Origin: Stutzerimonas nitrititolerans | GTDB lineage: Bacteria > Pseudomonadota > Gammaproteobacteria > Pseudomonadales > Pseudomonadaceae | Direction: 5' to 3' | NCBI RefSeq assembly: GCF_003696285.1 | Contig: NZ_RFFL01000003.1 | Coordinates: 186,001-250,000 of the forward strand | Length of the DNA: 64,000 nucleotides | In this document: positions 28,410 to 38,531 of the stretch, piece after piece | How positions within the stretch are numbered: position 1 is the stretch's first letter | Layout of the letters: each line of letters starts with the position of its first letter | The notes under the pieces: model-generated | Told to the model about the DNA's origin: nothing | Database searches by the model: none | Seen by the model: only the letters and a program-made list of their open reading frames with translations | Position numbers and translations under genes: made by a program

Positions 28410-30256
28410 TGGTGCTTCTCCAGGTCCTTCAGCCACCAGGCGTTCAGCCCCAGCGTGTAGGGCGGTGTGCCGACGTGGGCGAATCGGTTGCGGTACGCCA
28501 GGCGGTGGTGATCGATGAACCAGTTTGGAATGGTGTAGTGATTCCATAGCAGCACGCGGTCGATGGCTCGCGAGGCGGCTACCTGTTCGTCGCGGGTCTG
28601 CGTGGCGAGCAGCTTCTCCAGCAGTTCGTCGACGATCGGATTGGCGATACCGGCATAGTTGCGCCCGCCTTTCACGTCGACCTGGCTGGAGTGGAAGTAA
28701 AGCCATTGTTCGATTCCGGGGCTCAGGCTCTGCCCCAGCGTTGCGAGGATCATGTCGTAATCGTACTGGTCCAGGCGCTGCTTGTACTGCGCGCTGTCTA
28801 CTGTGCGCAGATTCGCCCGGATACCGACGCGGGCCAGATTCTCTACGTAGGGCTGAAGGATACGCTCCAGTCGCGGGTTTACCAGCAGGATTTCGAAGCG
28901 CAGAGGGCGGCCTTTTCTGTCGGAAAGGCCGTTGTCCGTGAGCTTCCAGCCGGCTTCGGCGAAAAGCGCCAGGGCGCGGCGCAGAGTGGCTCGTGGAATG
29001 CCCCGACCCTCGGTTCGCGGCAGATGGAAGGGTTCGGTGAATACCTCGGGAGGCAACTGCTTGCGATAACGAGAGAGCAGCAACCACTCGGCGCCTTCAG
29101 GCAGCCCGCTGGCGGTGAAGTCGCTGTTCGGGTAGTAGCTTTCGCTGCGTCGATAGGCCTCGTAGAACAGTGCCCGATTGGTCCATTCGAAATCGAACAA
29201 CAGCCCCAGCGCCTCGCGAACCCTGATGTCGGAAAAGGTCTCGCGGCGCCCATTCATGAACAGTGCCTGGGTCTGGGTCGGAATCTGGTGCGGGATGCTC
29301 GTACGAATCACGTCCCCTCGCTGCACGGCGGGAAACTGGTAGCCGTTGGCCCAGTTCTTGGCCTGGTGCTCGATGTAGAAATCGAATTCGCCGACCTTGA
29401 ACGCTTCGAAGGCCACTGTGCTGTCGCGATAGAACTCCACCTCGACCCGGTCGAAGTTGTACTTGCCGCGGTTGACCGGCAGATCGGCGCCCCACCAGTT
29501 GCTGACGCGCTCGAACACCACCTGCCGGCCTGGCTGCACTTTGCTGATGCGGTAAGGGCCGCTGCCCAGGGGCGGCTCGAAGGTGGTGGCCTTGAAGTCG
29601 CGGTCCTTCCAGTAGTGTTGCGGCAGCACGGGCAGTTCGCTGAGGCGCAGGATAAGCAGCGAATCGTTGGCCGTCTCGAATACGAAGCGAATGCGGTGGC
29701 GGTTGAGGATATCGACGCGGCGCACCCCTTGCAGGCCCGTTCGGTAGCGTGGATGACCGTCCTTGAGCAGCAGGCGATAGGAGAAGGCGACATCGTAGGC
29801 GGTGATCGGCTGGCCATCGTGAAAACGGGCCGAATCGCGCAGGTTGAAGACGATCCAGCTGCGGTTGTCCGCGTACTCGATCGATTCGGCGATCAATCCG
29901 TAGGCCGAGGAAGGTTCGTCACCGGACGGATCGTAGATGCCGGTACCCACCATCAGGGGCTCGTTGAGTTCGCTGATACCGTACTGGAAGAAGCCCGGCG
30001 TGGCGCTGGGGCTCGTGCCCTTGAAGGTATAGGGGTTGAGCGTGTCGAAGGTGCCCGAAGCCATCAGGCGTACGACGCCGCCTTTCGGCGCATCGGGATT
30101 CACCCAGTCGAAATGGGTGAAATTCTGTGGGTACTTGAGGATGCCGAACTGCGCGTAGCCGTGACTTTCGCTGATAGCGGCAAACGCGGGGGAGCCCAAG
30201 GCCAGGCAGATCAACGGTAATAGGGCGGGTCGCATCAGATGGTGAATCCGATCCAT
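28406..30256 (-). CDS. Periplasmic peptide-binding protein (YejA-like), second tandem copy
   Basis: 616 residues, the same SBP-5 family and architecture as the downstream copy. The signal peptide is LLPLICLALGSPAFAAI and the mature start has [17 protein letters not shown]. The two paralogs share blocks such as [17 protein letters not shown] and VLLWNHY/VLLWGHY but are clearly diverged, so this is an old duplication. An alternative start at 30235 (MRPALLPL) gives a shorter signal peptide. It heads the operon. Confidence 0.9.
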   Translation of the reverse strand: MDRIHHLMRPALLPLICLALGSPAFAAISESHGYAQFGILKYPQNFTHFDWVNPDAPKGGVVRLMASGTFDTLNPYTFKGTSPSATPGFFQYGISELNEPLMVGTGIYDPSGDEPSSAYGLIAESIEYADNRSWIVFNLRDSARFHDGQPITAYDVAFSYRLLLKDGHPRYRTGLQGVRRVDILNRHRIRFVFETANDSLLILRLSELPVLPQHYWKDRDFKATTFEPPLGSGPYRISKVQPGRQVVFERVSNWWGADLPVNRGKYNFDRVEVEFYRDSTVAFEAFKVGEFDFYIEHQAKNWANGYQFPAVQRGDVIRTSIPHQIPTQTQALFMNGRRETFSDIRVREALGLLFDFEWTNRALFYEAYRRSESYYPNSDFTASGLPEGAEWLLLSRYRKQLPPEVFTEPFHLPRTEGRGIPRATLRRALALFAEAGWKLTDNGLSDRKGRPLRFEILLVNPRLERILQPYVENLARVGIRANLRTVDSAQYKQRLDQYDYDMILATLGQSLSPGIEQWLYFHSSQVDVKGGRNYAGIANPIVDELLEKLLATQTRDEQVAASRAIDRVLLWNHYTIPNWFIDHHRLAYRNRFAHVGTPPYTLGLNAWWLKDLEKHQ

Positions 30257-30480
30257 GGCGCTTTCGGCTTTTCGGCCGAGTACAGTAACAGCTTGTATGG
30301 GCAGGAAAAAGCGCGGCCGTAGTGGACTGGTATCGCCTTGTTTCCAGTCGCAGGCAGGCGGAAGGAAATGATCCGACTTGCGCCGCCTGTGCTGGAGCGG
30401 CGGGGCCTCCGAGCGCCGGGCAGAGCTTGCTGCCTGGCTTGCCGCAGCGCCATCGGGTCGTGGCGCCGCAGCATGGCGGA
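30257..30480. other. Intergenic gap, no gene found
   Basis: The gap between mltD and the second yejA copy. Both strands contain only short frames without ribosome sites. CGGC-CGAAAA-GCCG near 30270 could form a small stem just before the binding-protein gene; no clear promoter was seen. Confidence 0.4.
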
Positions 30481-32034
30481 TCAGTGGGGCAGGTATAGCG
30501 TGAGCGTCTGCCCCGGCTTCAGCATGGAGCTGTCCATCGGATTCCAGCTACGCAGGTGATCGATGCCTACGTTGAAGCGCTTGGCGATCTGGTAGAGCGA
30601 ATCGCCCTTCTTGACCTTGTAGTAGGTCGGAGCCGCCTTGGCGGTTGCTGCCTTCGGTGCCGGGCCCTGGAGAAACAGCGCCTGGCCGACCTTGAGGCTG
30701 CTGCCGGAGAGCTTGTTCCAGCTTTGCAGCTCATGAACCGTCACCTTGTGTGCCTTGGCGATATCCCAGAGATTGTCACCCTGGCGTACACGGTAGCTGC
30801 GCGGCGTCGACTGGCTGCGGGACACCGCATGGAGCAGTTCGCGCGACGAACCGCTGTCGGCAGGCTGCGGCAGGCTCAATAGCTGACCGATGCGCAGGTG
30901 ATCGCCGTCGAGCCGGTTGATGTCGCGAATCACGTTGACCGACAGCCGGTGACGGTTGGCGATGGCACCCAGCGTATCGCCCGGACGAACCCTGTATTCT
31001 TGCCAGTTGACCAGTTCCTGAGGCTTCATCAGCGCCAGGTTGGCGGCGAGCATTTCCGCCTTGGCGGTCGGGATGAGCAGTTGCTGCGGGCCGTCGAGCG
31101 TGATGCGTCGGGTGAACGCGGGATTGAGTTGGTAGATTTCTTCTTCGTCCAGCTCCACCAGCGCCGCTACCCGGGCGAGGTCCATCTGGTGCTTGAGCGC
31201 CACGACTTCGAAGTAGGGCTCGTTGGCGATCGGGCTGAGGTTGATTCCGTAGGTCTCGGGTGCCTGTATCAATTGCGACAGGGCCAGCAGCTTGGGCACG
31301 TAGTCGCGGGTTTCCTTGGGCAGCGGCAGGTTCCAGTAATCGGTCGGCAGGCCCCGCTTCTGGTTGCGCTCGATAGCCCGGCTGACGGTACCTTCGCCAG
31401 CGTTGTAAGCCGCCAGTGCCAGCAGCCAGTCCTCGTTGAACAGCCCGTGCAGATAGGTGAGATAGCGCAGCGCGGCGGTAGTCGATGCGGTGATGTCGCG
31501 ACGCCCGTCGTACCAGCGGGTCTGTTGCAGATTGAAGTGCCGACCGGTGGAGGGGATGAACTGCCAGAGGCCGACGGCCTGTGCCGGCGAATAGGCGAAA
31601 GGATTGTAGGAGCTTTCGATGATCGGCAGCAGCGCCAGCTCGAGCGGCATGTTGCGCTCCTCGAGCTGCTCGACGATGTAATGGATGTAGGGAGCGCCGC
31701 GCTCGCTGACCATCTCGATGGATTCGGGGCGGCTGGCGAATACCAGTCGTTGCTGCTCGATGCGTGGGTTACTGCCCAAGTATTCCTGCAGCTTGAACCC
31801 GTCACGAACCCGATCCCAGATGTCCTGGTGGGCTTGCTTGGTGGGTTTTTCCATCAGCCAAAGAGTTTGCGCCGAACCGGCAAGAGGCGTGCTGGAGGCT
31901 GTCTGAGCCGATCCTGGCGCCTGCATGGCGGTGCTCTGGCAGCCGGCAAGTACGCTGAGGATGGCCAGTGTCAGGACCCGGCCGGAGGCTGCCAAGGCGT
32001 CCGGAAGAGGGCGATTCGAAGAGTCGGACGGCAT
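30481..32034 (-). CDS. mltD: Membrane-bound lytic murein transglycosylase D
   Basis: 517 residues. Lipoprotein signal with lipobox LAGC, so Cys32 would be lipidated. The lysozyme-like SLT domain has catalytic E140 (LLPIIESSYNPFA) and the AVGLWQFIPSTGR motif. Three LysM peptidoglycan-binding repeats follow at the C-terminus (YRVRPGDTL, YRVRQGDNL, YKVKKGDSL). It cleaves glycan strands at the outer membrane inner face. The gloB gene is adjacent, an order conserved in gammaproteobacteria. Confidence 0.95.
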   Translation of the reverse strand: MPSDSSNRPLPDALAASGRVLTLAILSVLAGCQSTAMQAPGSAQTASSTPLAGSAQTLWLMEKPTKQAHQDIWDRVRDGFKLQEYLGSNPRIEQQRLVFASRPESIEMVSERGAPYIHYIVEQLEERNMPLELALLPIIESSYNPFAYSPAQAVGLWQFIPSTGRHFNLQQTRWYDGRRDITASTTAALRYLTYLHGLFNEDWLLALAAYNAGEGTVSRAIERNQKRGLPTDYWNLPLPKETRDYVPKLLALSQLIQAPETYGINLSPIANEPYFEVVALKHQMDLARVAALVELDEEEIYQLNPAFTRRITLDGPQQLLIPTAKAEMLAANLALMKPQELVNWQEYRVRPGDTLGAIANRHRLSVNVIRDINRLDGDHLRIGQLLSLPQPADSGSSRELLHAVSRSQSTPRSYRVRQGDNLWDIAKAHKVTVHELQSWNKLSGSSLKVGQALFLQGPAPKAATAKAAPTYYKVKKGDSLYQIAKRFNVGIDHLRSWNPMDSSMLKPGQTLTLYLPH

Positions 32035-32134
32035 TGGCTGGACGTTTCCCTTGGCGCAAAATTCGGGGGAGTGTAGGAATGCCGTCCGGACGGGTCAAGC
32101 AAACGAGCCGGTTTTGGGGAATGGTCGAGGTTCC

Positions 32135-32914
32135 TCAGAATCGATCCTTCCAGGCGCGAAGTGCCCGGAAAACCGCCTGTGGATTGTCCAGCGGCTTCTG
32201 GCTGTAGGCACTGGCGGCTGCGGCCACTGCCGTATCGTTGCTGCGCAGAAAGGGGTTGGTAGCCAGCTCGGTACGGATGTCCGAAGGCAGCGTGATGCGG
32301 TTGGCTTCGCGCAGGCGCGTCGCTTCGGCAAACCGCTCGGCGATGGCCGGGTTGGCGGGTTCCACCGCCTGCGCGAAGCGCAGATTGCTCAAGGTGTATT
32401 CGTGGGTGCAGTAGACACGTGTCTGCGCTGGCAACGAGGCAAGGCGTTGCAGTGAGTCGAACATCTGTTCGGCCGTGCCTTCGAACAGGCGGCCGCAACC
32501 GGCTGCGAACAGCGTGTCGCCACTGAGGAGCCAGGGGGACTGTGGATCATCGTGGAAATAGGCGATATGGCCGAGCGTATGCCCCGGCACCTCTATGACT
32601 TGCAGCTTGTGGCCGAGCACATCGACCTGCTGGCCTTCGACGAGGGCCACGTCCCTGGCGGGGATCTTCTCGTTCGCCGGGCCGACAACCCGTGCCCCGG
32701 TGGCCATTTTGAGCTGTTGCACGCCCCCCACGTGATCGTGATGGTGATGGGTGATCAGGATATCGGTCAGCTTCCAGCCCGGATGACTGTCGAGCCAGGC
32801 GCTGACCGGCGCGCAGTCACCAGGATCGACCACTGCACATTCCTTACGGCTGACATCCTGCAGCAGCCATATGTAGTTGTCGGTAAAGGCGGGCAAAGCA
32901 TCTATCTGCAACAT
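32135..32914 (-). CDS. gloB: Hydroxyacylglutathione hydrolase (glyoxalase II)
   Basis: 259 residues. Metallo-beta-lactamase fold with the metal motif H56-x-H58-x-D60-H61 ([10 protein letters not shown]), further ligands in GHTLGH and SGDTLF, and the C-terminal glutathione-binding segment with [13 protein letters not shown]. It hydrolyses S-lactoylglutathione to lactate in methylglyoxal detoxification. The start [18 protein letters not shown] is the family consensus. Its ribosome site is weak. It is divergent from the methyltransferase gene. Confidence 0.95.
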   Translation of the reverse strand: MLQIDALPAFTDNYIWLLQDVSRKECAVVDPGDCAPVSAWLDSHPGWKLTDILITHHHHDHVGGVQQLKMATGARVVGPANEKIPARDVALVEGQQVDVLGHKLQVIEVPGHTLGHIAYFHDDPQSPWLLSGDTLFAAGCGRLFEGTAEQMFDSLQRLASLPAQTRVYCTHEYTLSNLRFAQAVEPANPAIAERFAEATRLREANRITLPSDIRTELATNPFLRSNDTAVAAAASAYSQKPLDNPQAVFRALRAWKDRF

Positions 32915-33074
32915 GTCGGCGGTCGCCAAGTCAGTGACAAAGGCGCATCCTAGGGTCTGTTCCTGTTTCGTCGCAAGCCGAAGGGCCGGTACGGAGCGGG
33001 AGTAGACCCTAAGGCCGGTCGAACCGAACCCATAAAGGTAGTCGTGCAGACCGGACCGATGAATGGAGTCGAGC

Positions 33075-33830
33075 ATGAACCACGACCACAGTGCCAAGGC
33101 GGATGCCTGCTGGTTGTCCCTGATCGACGAGGCCAATGCCTGGTTCGAGGGGCCATTGGGCCAGCAGTTGCGCGAGCAGGAGCGGCGGGTGATCAAGGAC
33201 GAGCTGGAGCGCTGTTTCGGCAGTTACCTGGTGCACTATGCGCCTTTCGTCGATGCGCCCATCGAATCGCAGAAGATCAAGCGCAGCGTGCGCCTGGGCG
33301 CGCCGATGCCTGGCGTCGAAATCATCTGCGAGGAGCAATCCTGGCCACTGACCGAGCATGCCGCCGATGTGGTGGTGCTCCAGCATGGCCTGGACTTCAG
33401 CCTGTCGCCGCACGCCGTGCTGCGTGAAGCGGCGCGTAGCGTCAGGCCGGGTGGGCACTTGCTGATCGTCGGCATCAACCCCTGGAGTGCATGGGGTGCG
33501 CGCCATCTGCTGTCCCGGGAGATCCTGCGCCAGGCGCATTGCATTCGTCCGAACCGTGTCGGCGACTGGCTCAACCTGCTCGGATTCGCGCTGGAGAAAC
33601 GACGATTCGGGTGCTATTGTCCGCCGCTTTCCTCGGCCCGCTGGCAGAAACGCCTGACGCGGCTGGACATGATCGGCGAGCGGCTGCAGGCGCCCACGGG
33701 AGGCTTTTACCTGCTGGTGGCCCGCAAGCTGATGATCGGACTGCGGCCGTTGCGGCAGAACCGTCGGGAGCGGATGGGTAAGCTGCTGCCGCTGCCCGTG
33801 GCGAAAATCAGCCGTCGTGATGCTGAATAG
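33075..33830 (+). CDS. SAM-dependent methyltransferase (class I), unknown substrate
   Basis: 251 residues. A Methyltransf_11-type core lacks a perfect GxGxG motif in the first strand ([15 protein letters not shown]). [36 protein letters not shown] is the motif II-III part (quoted loosely, residues about 100-135). The start at 33075 is preceded by GGAGTCGAG; the ATG at 33063 has no such site. It sits between gloB and rnhA, an arrangement kept in pseudomonads, but its substrate is not known to me. Confidence 0.8.
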   Translation: MNHDHSAKADACWLSLIDEANAWFEGPLGQQLREQERRVIKDELERCFGSYLVHYAPFVDAPIESQKIKRSVRLGAPMPGVEIICEEQSWPLTEHAADVVVLQHGLDFSLSPHAVLREAARSVRPGGHLLIVGINPWSAWGARHLLSREILRQAHCIRPNRVGDWLNLLGFALEKRRFGCYCPPLSSARWQKRLTRLDMIGERLQAPTGGFYLLVARKLMIGLRPLRQNRRERMGKLLPLPVAKISRRDAE

Positions 33831-33850
33831 AGAAGAGCTAAGAATTCCAG

Positions 33851-34303
33851 ATGAGTGACGAGGCGGTCGAGATTTATACGGACGGTGCCTGCAAGGGCAA
33901 TCCCGGGCCAGGTGGCTGGGGTGCGTTGCTGGTCTACAAGGGTGTCGAGCGCGAACTCTGGGGCGGCGAGGCGGAAACGACCAACAATCGGATGGAGCTG
34001 ATGGCGGCGATCCGTGCGCTGGAAGAACTCAAACGGCCCTGCCAGGTTCGCTTGATCACCGATTCCCAGTACGTCATGCAAGGCATCAACGACTGGATGC
34101 CCAACTGGAAGAAGCGCGGCTGGAAAACGGCCGCTAAACAGCCGGTGAAGAATGCTGACCTGTGGCGCCTGCTGGACGAACAGGTCAATCGCCATCAGGT
34201 GACCTGGAAATGGGTGCGCGGGCACACCGGGCATCCCGGCAACGAACATGCCGATCTGCTGGCCAACCGCGGCGTGGTGCAGGCCAAGCGGCAACCCGTC
34301 TGA
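33851..34303 (+). CDS. rnhA: Ribonuclease HI
   Basis: 150 residues. It degrades RNA in RNA-DNA hybrids. The active-site carboxylates D11, E49, D71 and D135, plus H125, are all in place ([40 protein letters not shown]). It lies 20 bases after the methyltransferase and before dnaQ, a classic rnhA-dnaQ pairing. Confidence 0.97.
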   Translation: MSDEAVEIYTDGACKGNPGPGGWGALLVYKGVERELWGGEAETTNNRMELMAAIRALEELKRPCQVRLITDSQYVMQGINDWMPNWKKRGWKTAAKQPVKNADLWRLLDEQVNRHQVTWKWVRGHTGHPGNEHADLLANRGVVQAKRQPV

Positions 34304-34429
34304 CGGCGCCGGGGCAGCATTGAGCCCGCGCATCCGCAACTCGTAAACTCCCGACGATCCGGTTCGCCTGAAGCGCTCCCGAGTCAGACCAGGCCCACCT
34401 TCAATTCCGTTGCAAGAGAATCAAACACC

Positions 34430-35182
34430 ATGCGTAGCGTCGTTCTCGATACCGAAACCACAGGCATGCCGGTCACCGATGGTCACCGGATCATCGAGAT
34501 CGGCTGTGTGGAAGTCATCGGGCGCAAGCTGACCGGGCGGCACTACCACGTCTATCTGCAACCGGACCGGGAAGTGGATGAGGGGGCCATCGCGGTTCAC
34601 GGCATCACCAACGAGTTTCTGGTCGACAAGCCGCGCTTTCGTGACGTGGCCGATGAGTTCTTCGAGTTCATCAAGGGCGCGCAGCTGATCATTCACAACG
34701 CGGCGTTCGATATCGGCTTCATCAACAACGAATTCGCGCTGCTGGGGCAGCAGGATCGGGCCGACATCGCCGACCACTGCTCGGTGCTCGATACGCTGTT
34801 GATGGCCCGCGAGCGACATCCAGGACAGCGCAACAGCCTGGATGCGCTGTGCAAGCGTTACGGCGTCGACAACTCGGGTCGCGATCTGCACGGCGCCTTG
34901 CTCGATGCCGAGATCCTGGCCGATGTCTTCCTGACCATGACCGGCGGGCAGACGCATCTTTCTCTGGCAGGCGAGGGGGACGACTCCAACGGCGGCCGCC
35001 AGCAGCCGACAGCGATCCGGCGCCTGCCGGCCAATCGTGTGGCTACCCGAATCATCCGCGCCAGCGATGACGAACTGGCCGCCCATGCGGCGCGTCTGGC
35101 GGCCATCGAGAAAGCGGCTGGCGCCGCGTCGCTCTGGGCTCAGCTGGAGCAGCCGATGGAAGCCGAGACGCAACCTGCCTGA
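34430..35182 (+). CDS. dnaQ: DNA polymerase III epsilon subunit (3'-5' proofreading exonuclease)
   Basis: 250 residues. DEDDh exonuclease: Exo I D7-E9 (VLDTETTG), Exo II HNAAFDIGFINNEF, Exo III with LHGALLDAEI. The C-terminal tail, which binds the alpha subunit, ends in the region ARLAAIEKAAG. It provides replication fidelity. The gap to rnhA (34304-34429) carries no other feature. Confidence 0.96.
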   Translation: MRSVVLDTETTGMPVTDGHRIIEIGCVEVIGRKLTGRHYHVYLQPDREVDEGAIAVHGITNEFLVDKPRFRDVADEFFEFIKGAQLIIHNAAFDIGFINNEFALLGQQDRADIADHCSVLDTLLMARERHPGQRNSLDALCKRYGVDNSGRDLHGALLDAEILADVFLTMTGGQTHLSLAGEGDDSNGGRQQPTAIRRLPANRVATRIIRASDDELAAHAARLAAIEKAAGAASLWAQLEQPMEAETQPA

Positions 35183-35257
35183 GAGCGTTTCGGTGGTTTG
35201 CTTGGAGCTTGTGCATGAAGCTTCTACCCTGAAGGCAGGTGTCTTCAGGAATCCTCC

Positions 35258-37510
35258 ATGTACAAAGACTTGAAATTCCCCATCCTTATCGTTCACCGCG
35301 ACATCAAGGCCGATACCGTCGCCGGCCAGCGCGTGCGCGAAATCGCTGCCGAACTGGAGCAGGACGGTTTCCATATCCTGCCTACAGCAAGCGCCAGCGA
35401 AGGGCGCATCGTCGCGTCCACCCACCATGGCCTCGCGTGCATTCTCGTTGCGGCCGAAGGGGCGGGTGACAACCAGCGCCTGCTGCAGGATGTGGTTGGG
35501 CTGATACGCGTGGCCCGGCGCCGCGCGCCGCAACTGCCGATCTTCGCGCTCGGCGAGCAGGTTACCATCGAGAACGCGCCGGCCGAAGCCATGGCCGATC
35601 TCAACGAGCTGCGCGGCATCCTCTATCTGTTCGAAGATACCGTGCCCTTCCTTGCGCGGCAGGTGGCCCGGGCGGCGCGATCTTACCTGGAGGGCCTGCT
35701 GCCGCCTTTTTTCCGGGCGTTGGTCCAGCATACCGGCGACTCCAACTATTCCTGGCATACGCCCGGTCACGGCGGTGGCGTGGCCTTTCGCAAGAGTCCG
35801 GTGGGGCAGGCGTTCCACCAGTTCTTCGGCGAGAACACCCTGCGTTCCGACCTCTCGGTCTCGGTGCCTGAGCTGGGTTCGCTGCTCGATCACACCGGAC
35901 CGCTGGCGGCCGCCGAGGCCCGGGCGGCACGCAACTTCGGTGCAGACCACACGTTTTTCGTGATCAACGGCACCTCGACGGCGAACAAGATCGTCTGGCA
36001 TTCCATGGTGGCCAGGGGCGATCTGGTACTGGTGGATCGCAACTGTCACAAGTCGATCCTGCACTCGATCATCATGACCGGTGCGATCCCGCTCTATCTC
36101 ACCCCGTCGCGCAACGAACTGGGCATCATCGGGCCAATCCCGCTGGAGGAGTTCAGCCGCGAGTCGATCCAGGCCAAGATCGATGCCAACCCGCTGACCC
36201 GTGGCCGACCCGCCAGGGTCAAACTGGCGGTGATCACCAACTCGACCTACGACGGCCTCTGTTACAACGCCAATCTGATCAAGCGCACGCTGAGCGACAG
36301 TGTGGAGGTGCTGCATTTCGACGAGGCCTGGTACGCCTATGCGGCATTCCACGAGTTCTACGACGGCCGCTACGGCATGGACACGCGCGAGCAGGGGCCG
36401 CTGGTGTTCACCACGCATTCGACGCACAAGGTGTTGGCCGCCTTCAGTCAGGCATCGATGATCCATGTGCTCGACAGCCAGACCCGTCAGCTGGATCGCG
36501 ATCGCTTCAACGAAGCCTTCATGATGCATATCTCCACTTCGCCGCAGTACGGCATCCTCGCCTCGCTGGATGTGGCGTCCGCGATGATGGAAGGGCCCGC
36601 GGGCCGCTCGCTGATCCAGGAAACCTTCGACGAAGCGCTGAGCTTTCGCAGAGCCCTCAACAATCTGCGCCAGCATCTGGCGGCGGATGACTGGTGGTTC
36701 AGTATCTGGCAGCCCACATTTGCAGAGGATCCGGAAGCGCTGGTCACCCGTGACTGGCTGCTCGAGCCGGACGCCGACTGGCACGGTTTCGGCCATCTGG
36801 CCGAGGACTACGTACTGCTCGATCCGATCAAGGTCACGCTGGTGACCCCGGGCCTGACAGCTGCCGGCAGGCTGAGCGAGCGTGGCATTCCCGCCGCGGT
36901 GGTCAGCAAGTTCCTCTGGGAACGCGGACTGGTGGTGGAGAAGACCGGTCTCTACTCGATTCTGGTGCTCTTCTCCATGGGCATCACCAAGGGCAAGTGG
37001 AGCACCTTGCTCACCGAGCTGCTGGAGTTCAAGCGGCATTACGACAACAACGTCTCGCTGTGCGATGCGCTACCGGCGGTAGCCAGCGCGGGCGGCAGCG
37101 CATACGAGGGCATGGGGCTGCGCGATCTCTGCGACGCGCTGCATGCCTGTTACCGCGAAAACGCCACTGCCAAGGCGATGCGGCGCATGTATACCGCCTT
37201 GCCCGAACTGGCGATGAAACCAGCGGATGCCTACGACAAGCTGGTGCGTGGCGAGGTGGAAGCGGTGCCTATCGAGCAGCTGGAAGGGCGTATCGCGGCC
37301 GTGATGCTGGTGCCATATCCGCCGGGAATTCCGTTGATCATGCCGGGCGAGCGATTCACCTCCCAGACGCGCTCGATTGTCGATTACCTTGAGTTCGCGC
37401 AGAACTTCGCCAAGCGCTTTCCGGGGTTCGATGCCGACGTGCATGGGCTGCAGAGCGAGGCCGATTCCAACGGGCCGCGCTATACGGTCGATTGCATCCT
37501 GGGCGGTTGA
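35258..37510 (+). CDS. ldcA: PLP-dependent lysine/arginine decarboxylase, LdcA-like
   Basis: 750 residues, fold-type I Orn/Lys/Arg decarboxylase. The N-terminal wing domain (about 1-130) resembles a response-regulator fold. The PLP lysine is K391 in STHKVLAAFSQ, with SWHTPGHGGG near 165-175. The length and position after dnaQ match P. aeruginosa LdcA, which decarboxylates lysine to cadaverine in arginine-controlled lysine catabolism. Sequence alone does not separate lysine from arginine preference; synteny favours lysine. ATG follows AGGAATCCTCC. Confidence 0.88.
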   Translation: MYKDLKFPILIVHRDIKADTVAGQRVREIAAELEQDGFHILPTASASEGRIVASTHHGLACILVAAEGAGDNQRLLQDVVGLIRVARRRAPQLPIFALGEQVTIENAPAEAMADLNELRGILYLFEDTVPFLARQVARAARSYLEGLLPPFFRALVQHTGDSNYSWHTPGHGGGVAFRKSPVGQAFHQFFGENTLRSDLSVSVPELGSLLDHTGPLAAAEARAARNFGADHTFFVINGTSTANKIVWHSMVARGDLVLVDRNCHKSILHSIIMTGAIPLYLTPSRNELGIIGPIPLEEFSRESIQAKIDANPLTRGRPARVKLAVITNSTYDGLCYNANLIKRTLSDSVEVLHFDEAWYAYAAFHEFYDGRYGMDTREQGPLVFTTHSTHKVLAAFSQASMIHVLDSQTRQLDRDRFNEAFMMHISTSPQYGILASLDVASAMMEGPAGRSLIQETFDEALSFRRALNNLRQHLAADDWWFSIWQPTFAEDPEALVTRDWLLEPDADWHGFGHLAEDYVLLDPIKVTLVTPGLTAAGRLSERGIPAAVVSKFLWERGLVVEKTGLYSILVLFSMGITKGKWSTLLTELLEFKRHYDNNVSLCDALPAVASAGGSAYEGMGLRDLCDALHACYRENATAKAMRRMYTALPELAMKPADAYDKLVRGEVEAVPIEQLEGRIAAVMLVPYPPGIPLIMPGERFTSQTRSIVDYLEFAQNFAKRFPGFDADVHGLQSEADSNGPRYTVDCILGG

Positions 37511-37681
37511 AAAAGTATCCGGGGGTGGCGCTCATGTGCGAGGCCGTGGGCTGCATCACATCGTGGTGCAACCACTTTCAGCCGGCTGTTGTTATAGTTG
37601 CGCGGCTATGCGTCGCTGTATCTGGCGGGGCGTTGAACCTTGTGTTGCACCACGGTGCCTGCTGCTGTCGGGGATGAGAGC

Positions 37682-38494
37682 ATGACTGAATACCAAGCCT
37701 TCCAGGTCGAACTGACGGGCAAGGTCGCCCATGTGGCGATCAATCGTCCAGAGAAGGCCAACGCGATGAATGCCGCGTTCTGGAGCGAGATCATCGATAT
37801 CTTCCGCTGGGTCGACGAGACCGACGAAGTGCGCGTCGTCGTGCTGTCCGGTAACGGCAAGCACTTCTCGTCAGGCATCGACCTGCAATTGCTGGCTCAG
37901 GCCGCCAGCCAACTGGGCAACGACATCGGTCGCAACGCCGAACGGCTGCGACACAAGATCCTCAGCCTGCAGGCTTCGCTCAATGCCGTCGACCATTGCC
38001 GCAAACCGGTGATCGCAGCCATCCAGGGCTGCTGCGTGGGCGGTGCGGTCGACCTGATTTCCGCGTGCGACATGCGCTACAGCACGGCCGATGCGCAATT
38101 CTCCATCAAGGAGATCGACATGGGCATGGCGGCGGATGTGGGTACGCTGCAGCGCCTGCCTCGGATCATCGGCGATGGCATGATGCGCGAACTGGCCTAT
38201 ACCGGGCGCAATGTGAGCGGGGAGGAGGCACAGGCCATCGGTCTCGTCAACCGCACCTATGTCGATCACTCGGCGCTGATGGACGGGGTTTTCGCACTGG
38301 CCGCCGAGATTGCCGCCAAGTCACCGCTGGCCATCCGCGGGACCAAGGAGATGATTCGCTACATGCGCGATCACCGGGTCGACGATGGCCTCGAGTACAT
38401 GGCGACCTGGAATGCCGCAATGCTGCAATCCGCCGACCTCAAGGTTGCCATGGCCGCCCACATGACCAAGCAGAAACCGGATTTCGCCGACTGA
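37682..38494 (+). CDS. Crotonase-family enzyme, probable delta3,5-delta2,4-dienoyl-CoA isomerase
   Basis: 270 residues. Enoyl-CoA hydratase/isomerase fold. The oxyanion-hole motifs are SGIDLQ and QGCCVGGAVDL. The segment IKEIDMGMAADVGTLQRLP keeps both the Glu and the Asp used by mammalian ECH1-type dienoyl-CoA isomerases, favouring that activity over simple hydratase. Role: beta-oxidation of fatty acids with odd-position double bonds. ATG at 37682 follows GGGGATGAGAG. The preceding gap (37511-37681) shows no feature. Confidence 0.85.
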   Translation: MTEYQAFQVELTGKVAHVAINRPEKANAMNAAFWSEIIDIFRWVDETDEVRVVVLSGNGKHFSSGIDLQLLAQAASQLGNDIGRNAERLRHKILSLQASLNAVDHCRKPVIAAIQGCCVGGAVDLISACDMRYSTADAQFSIKEIDMGMAADVGTLQRLPRIIGDGMMRELAYTGRNVSGEEAQAIGLVNRTYVDHSALMDGVFALAAEIAAKSPLAIRGTKEMIRYMRDHRVDDGLEYMATWNAAMLQSADLKVAMAAHMTKQKPDFAD

Positions 38495-38531
38495 TGCATC
38501 CTCTAAACGTTGCGCGGGAGGCGCGCTAGGC

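Noticed and set aside
34421-37039. 872-codon minus-strand frame across dnaQ and ldcA
   Set aside because: It spans two certain genes and their gap and reads as a codon shadow.
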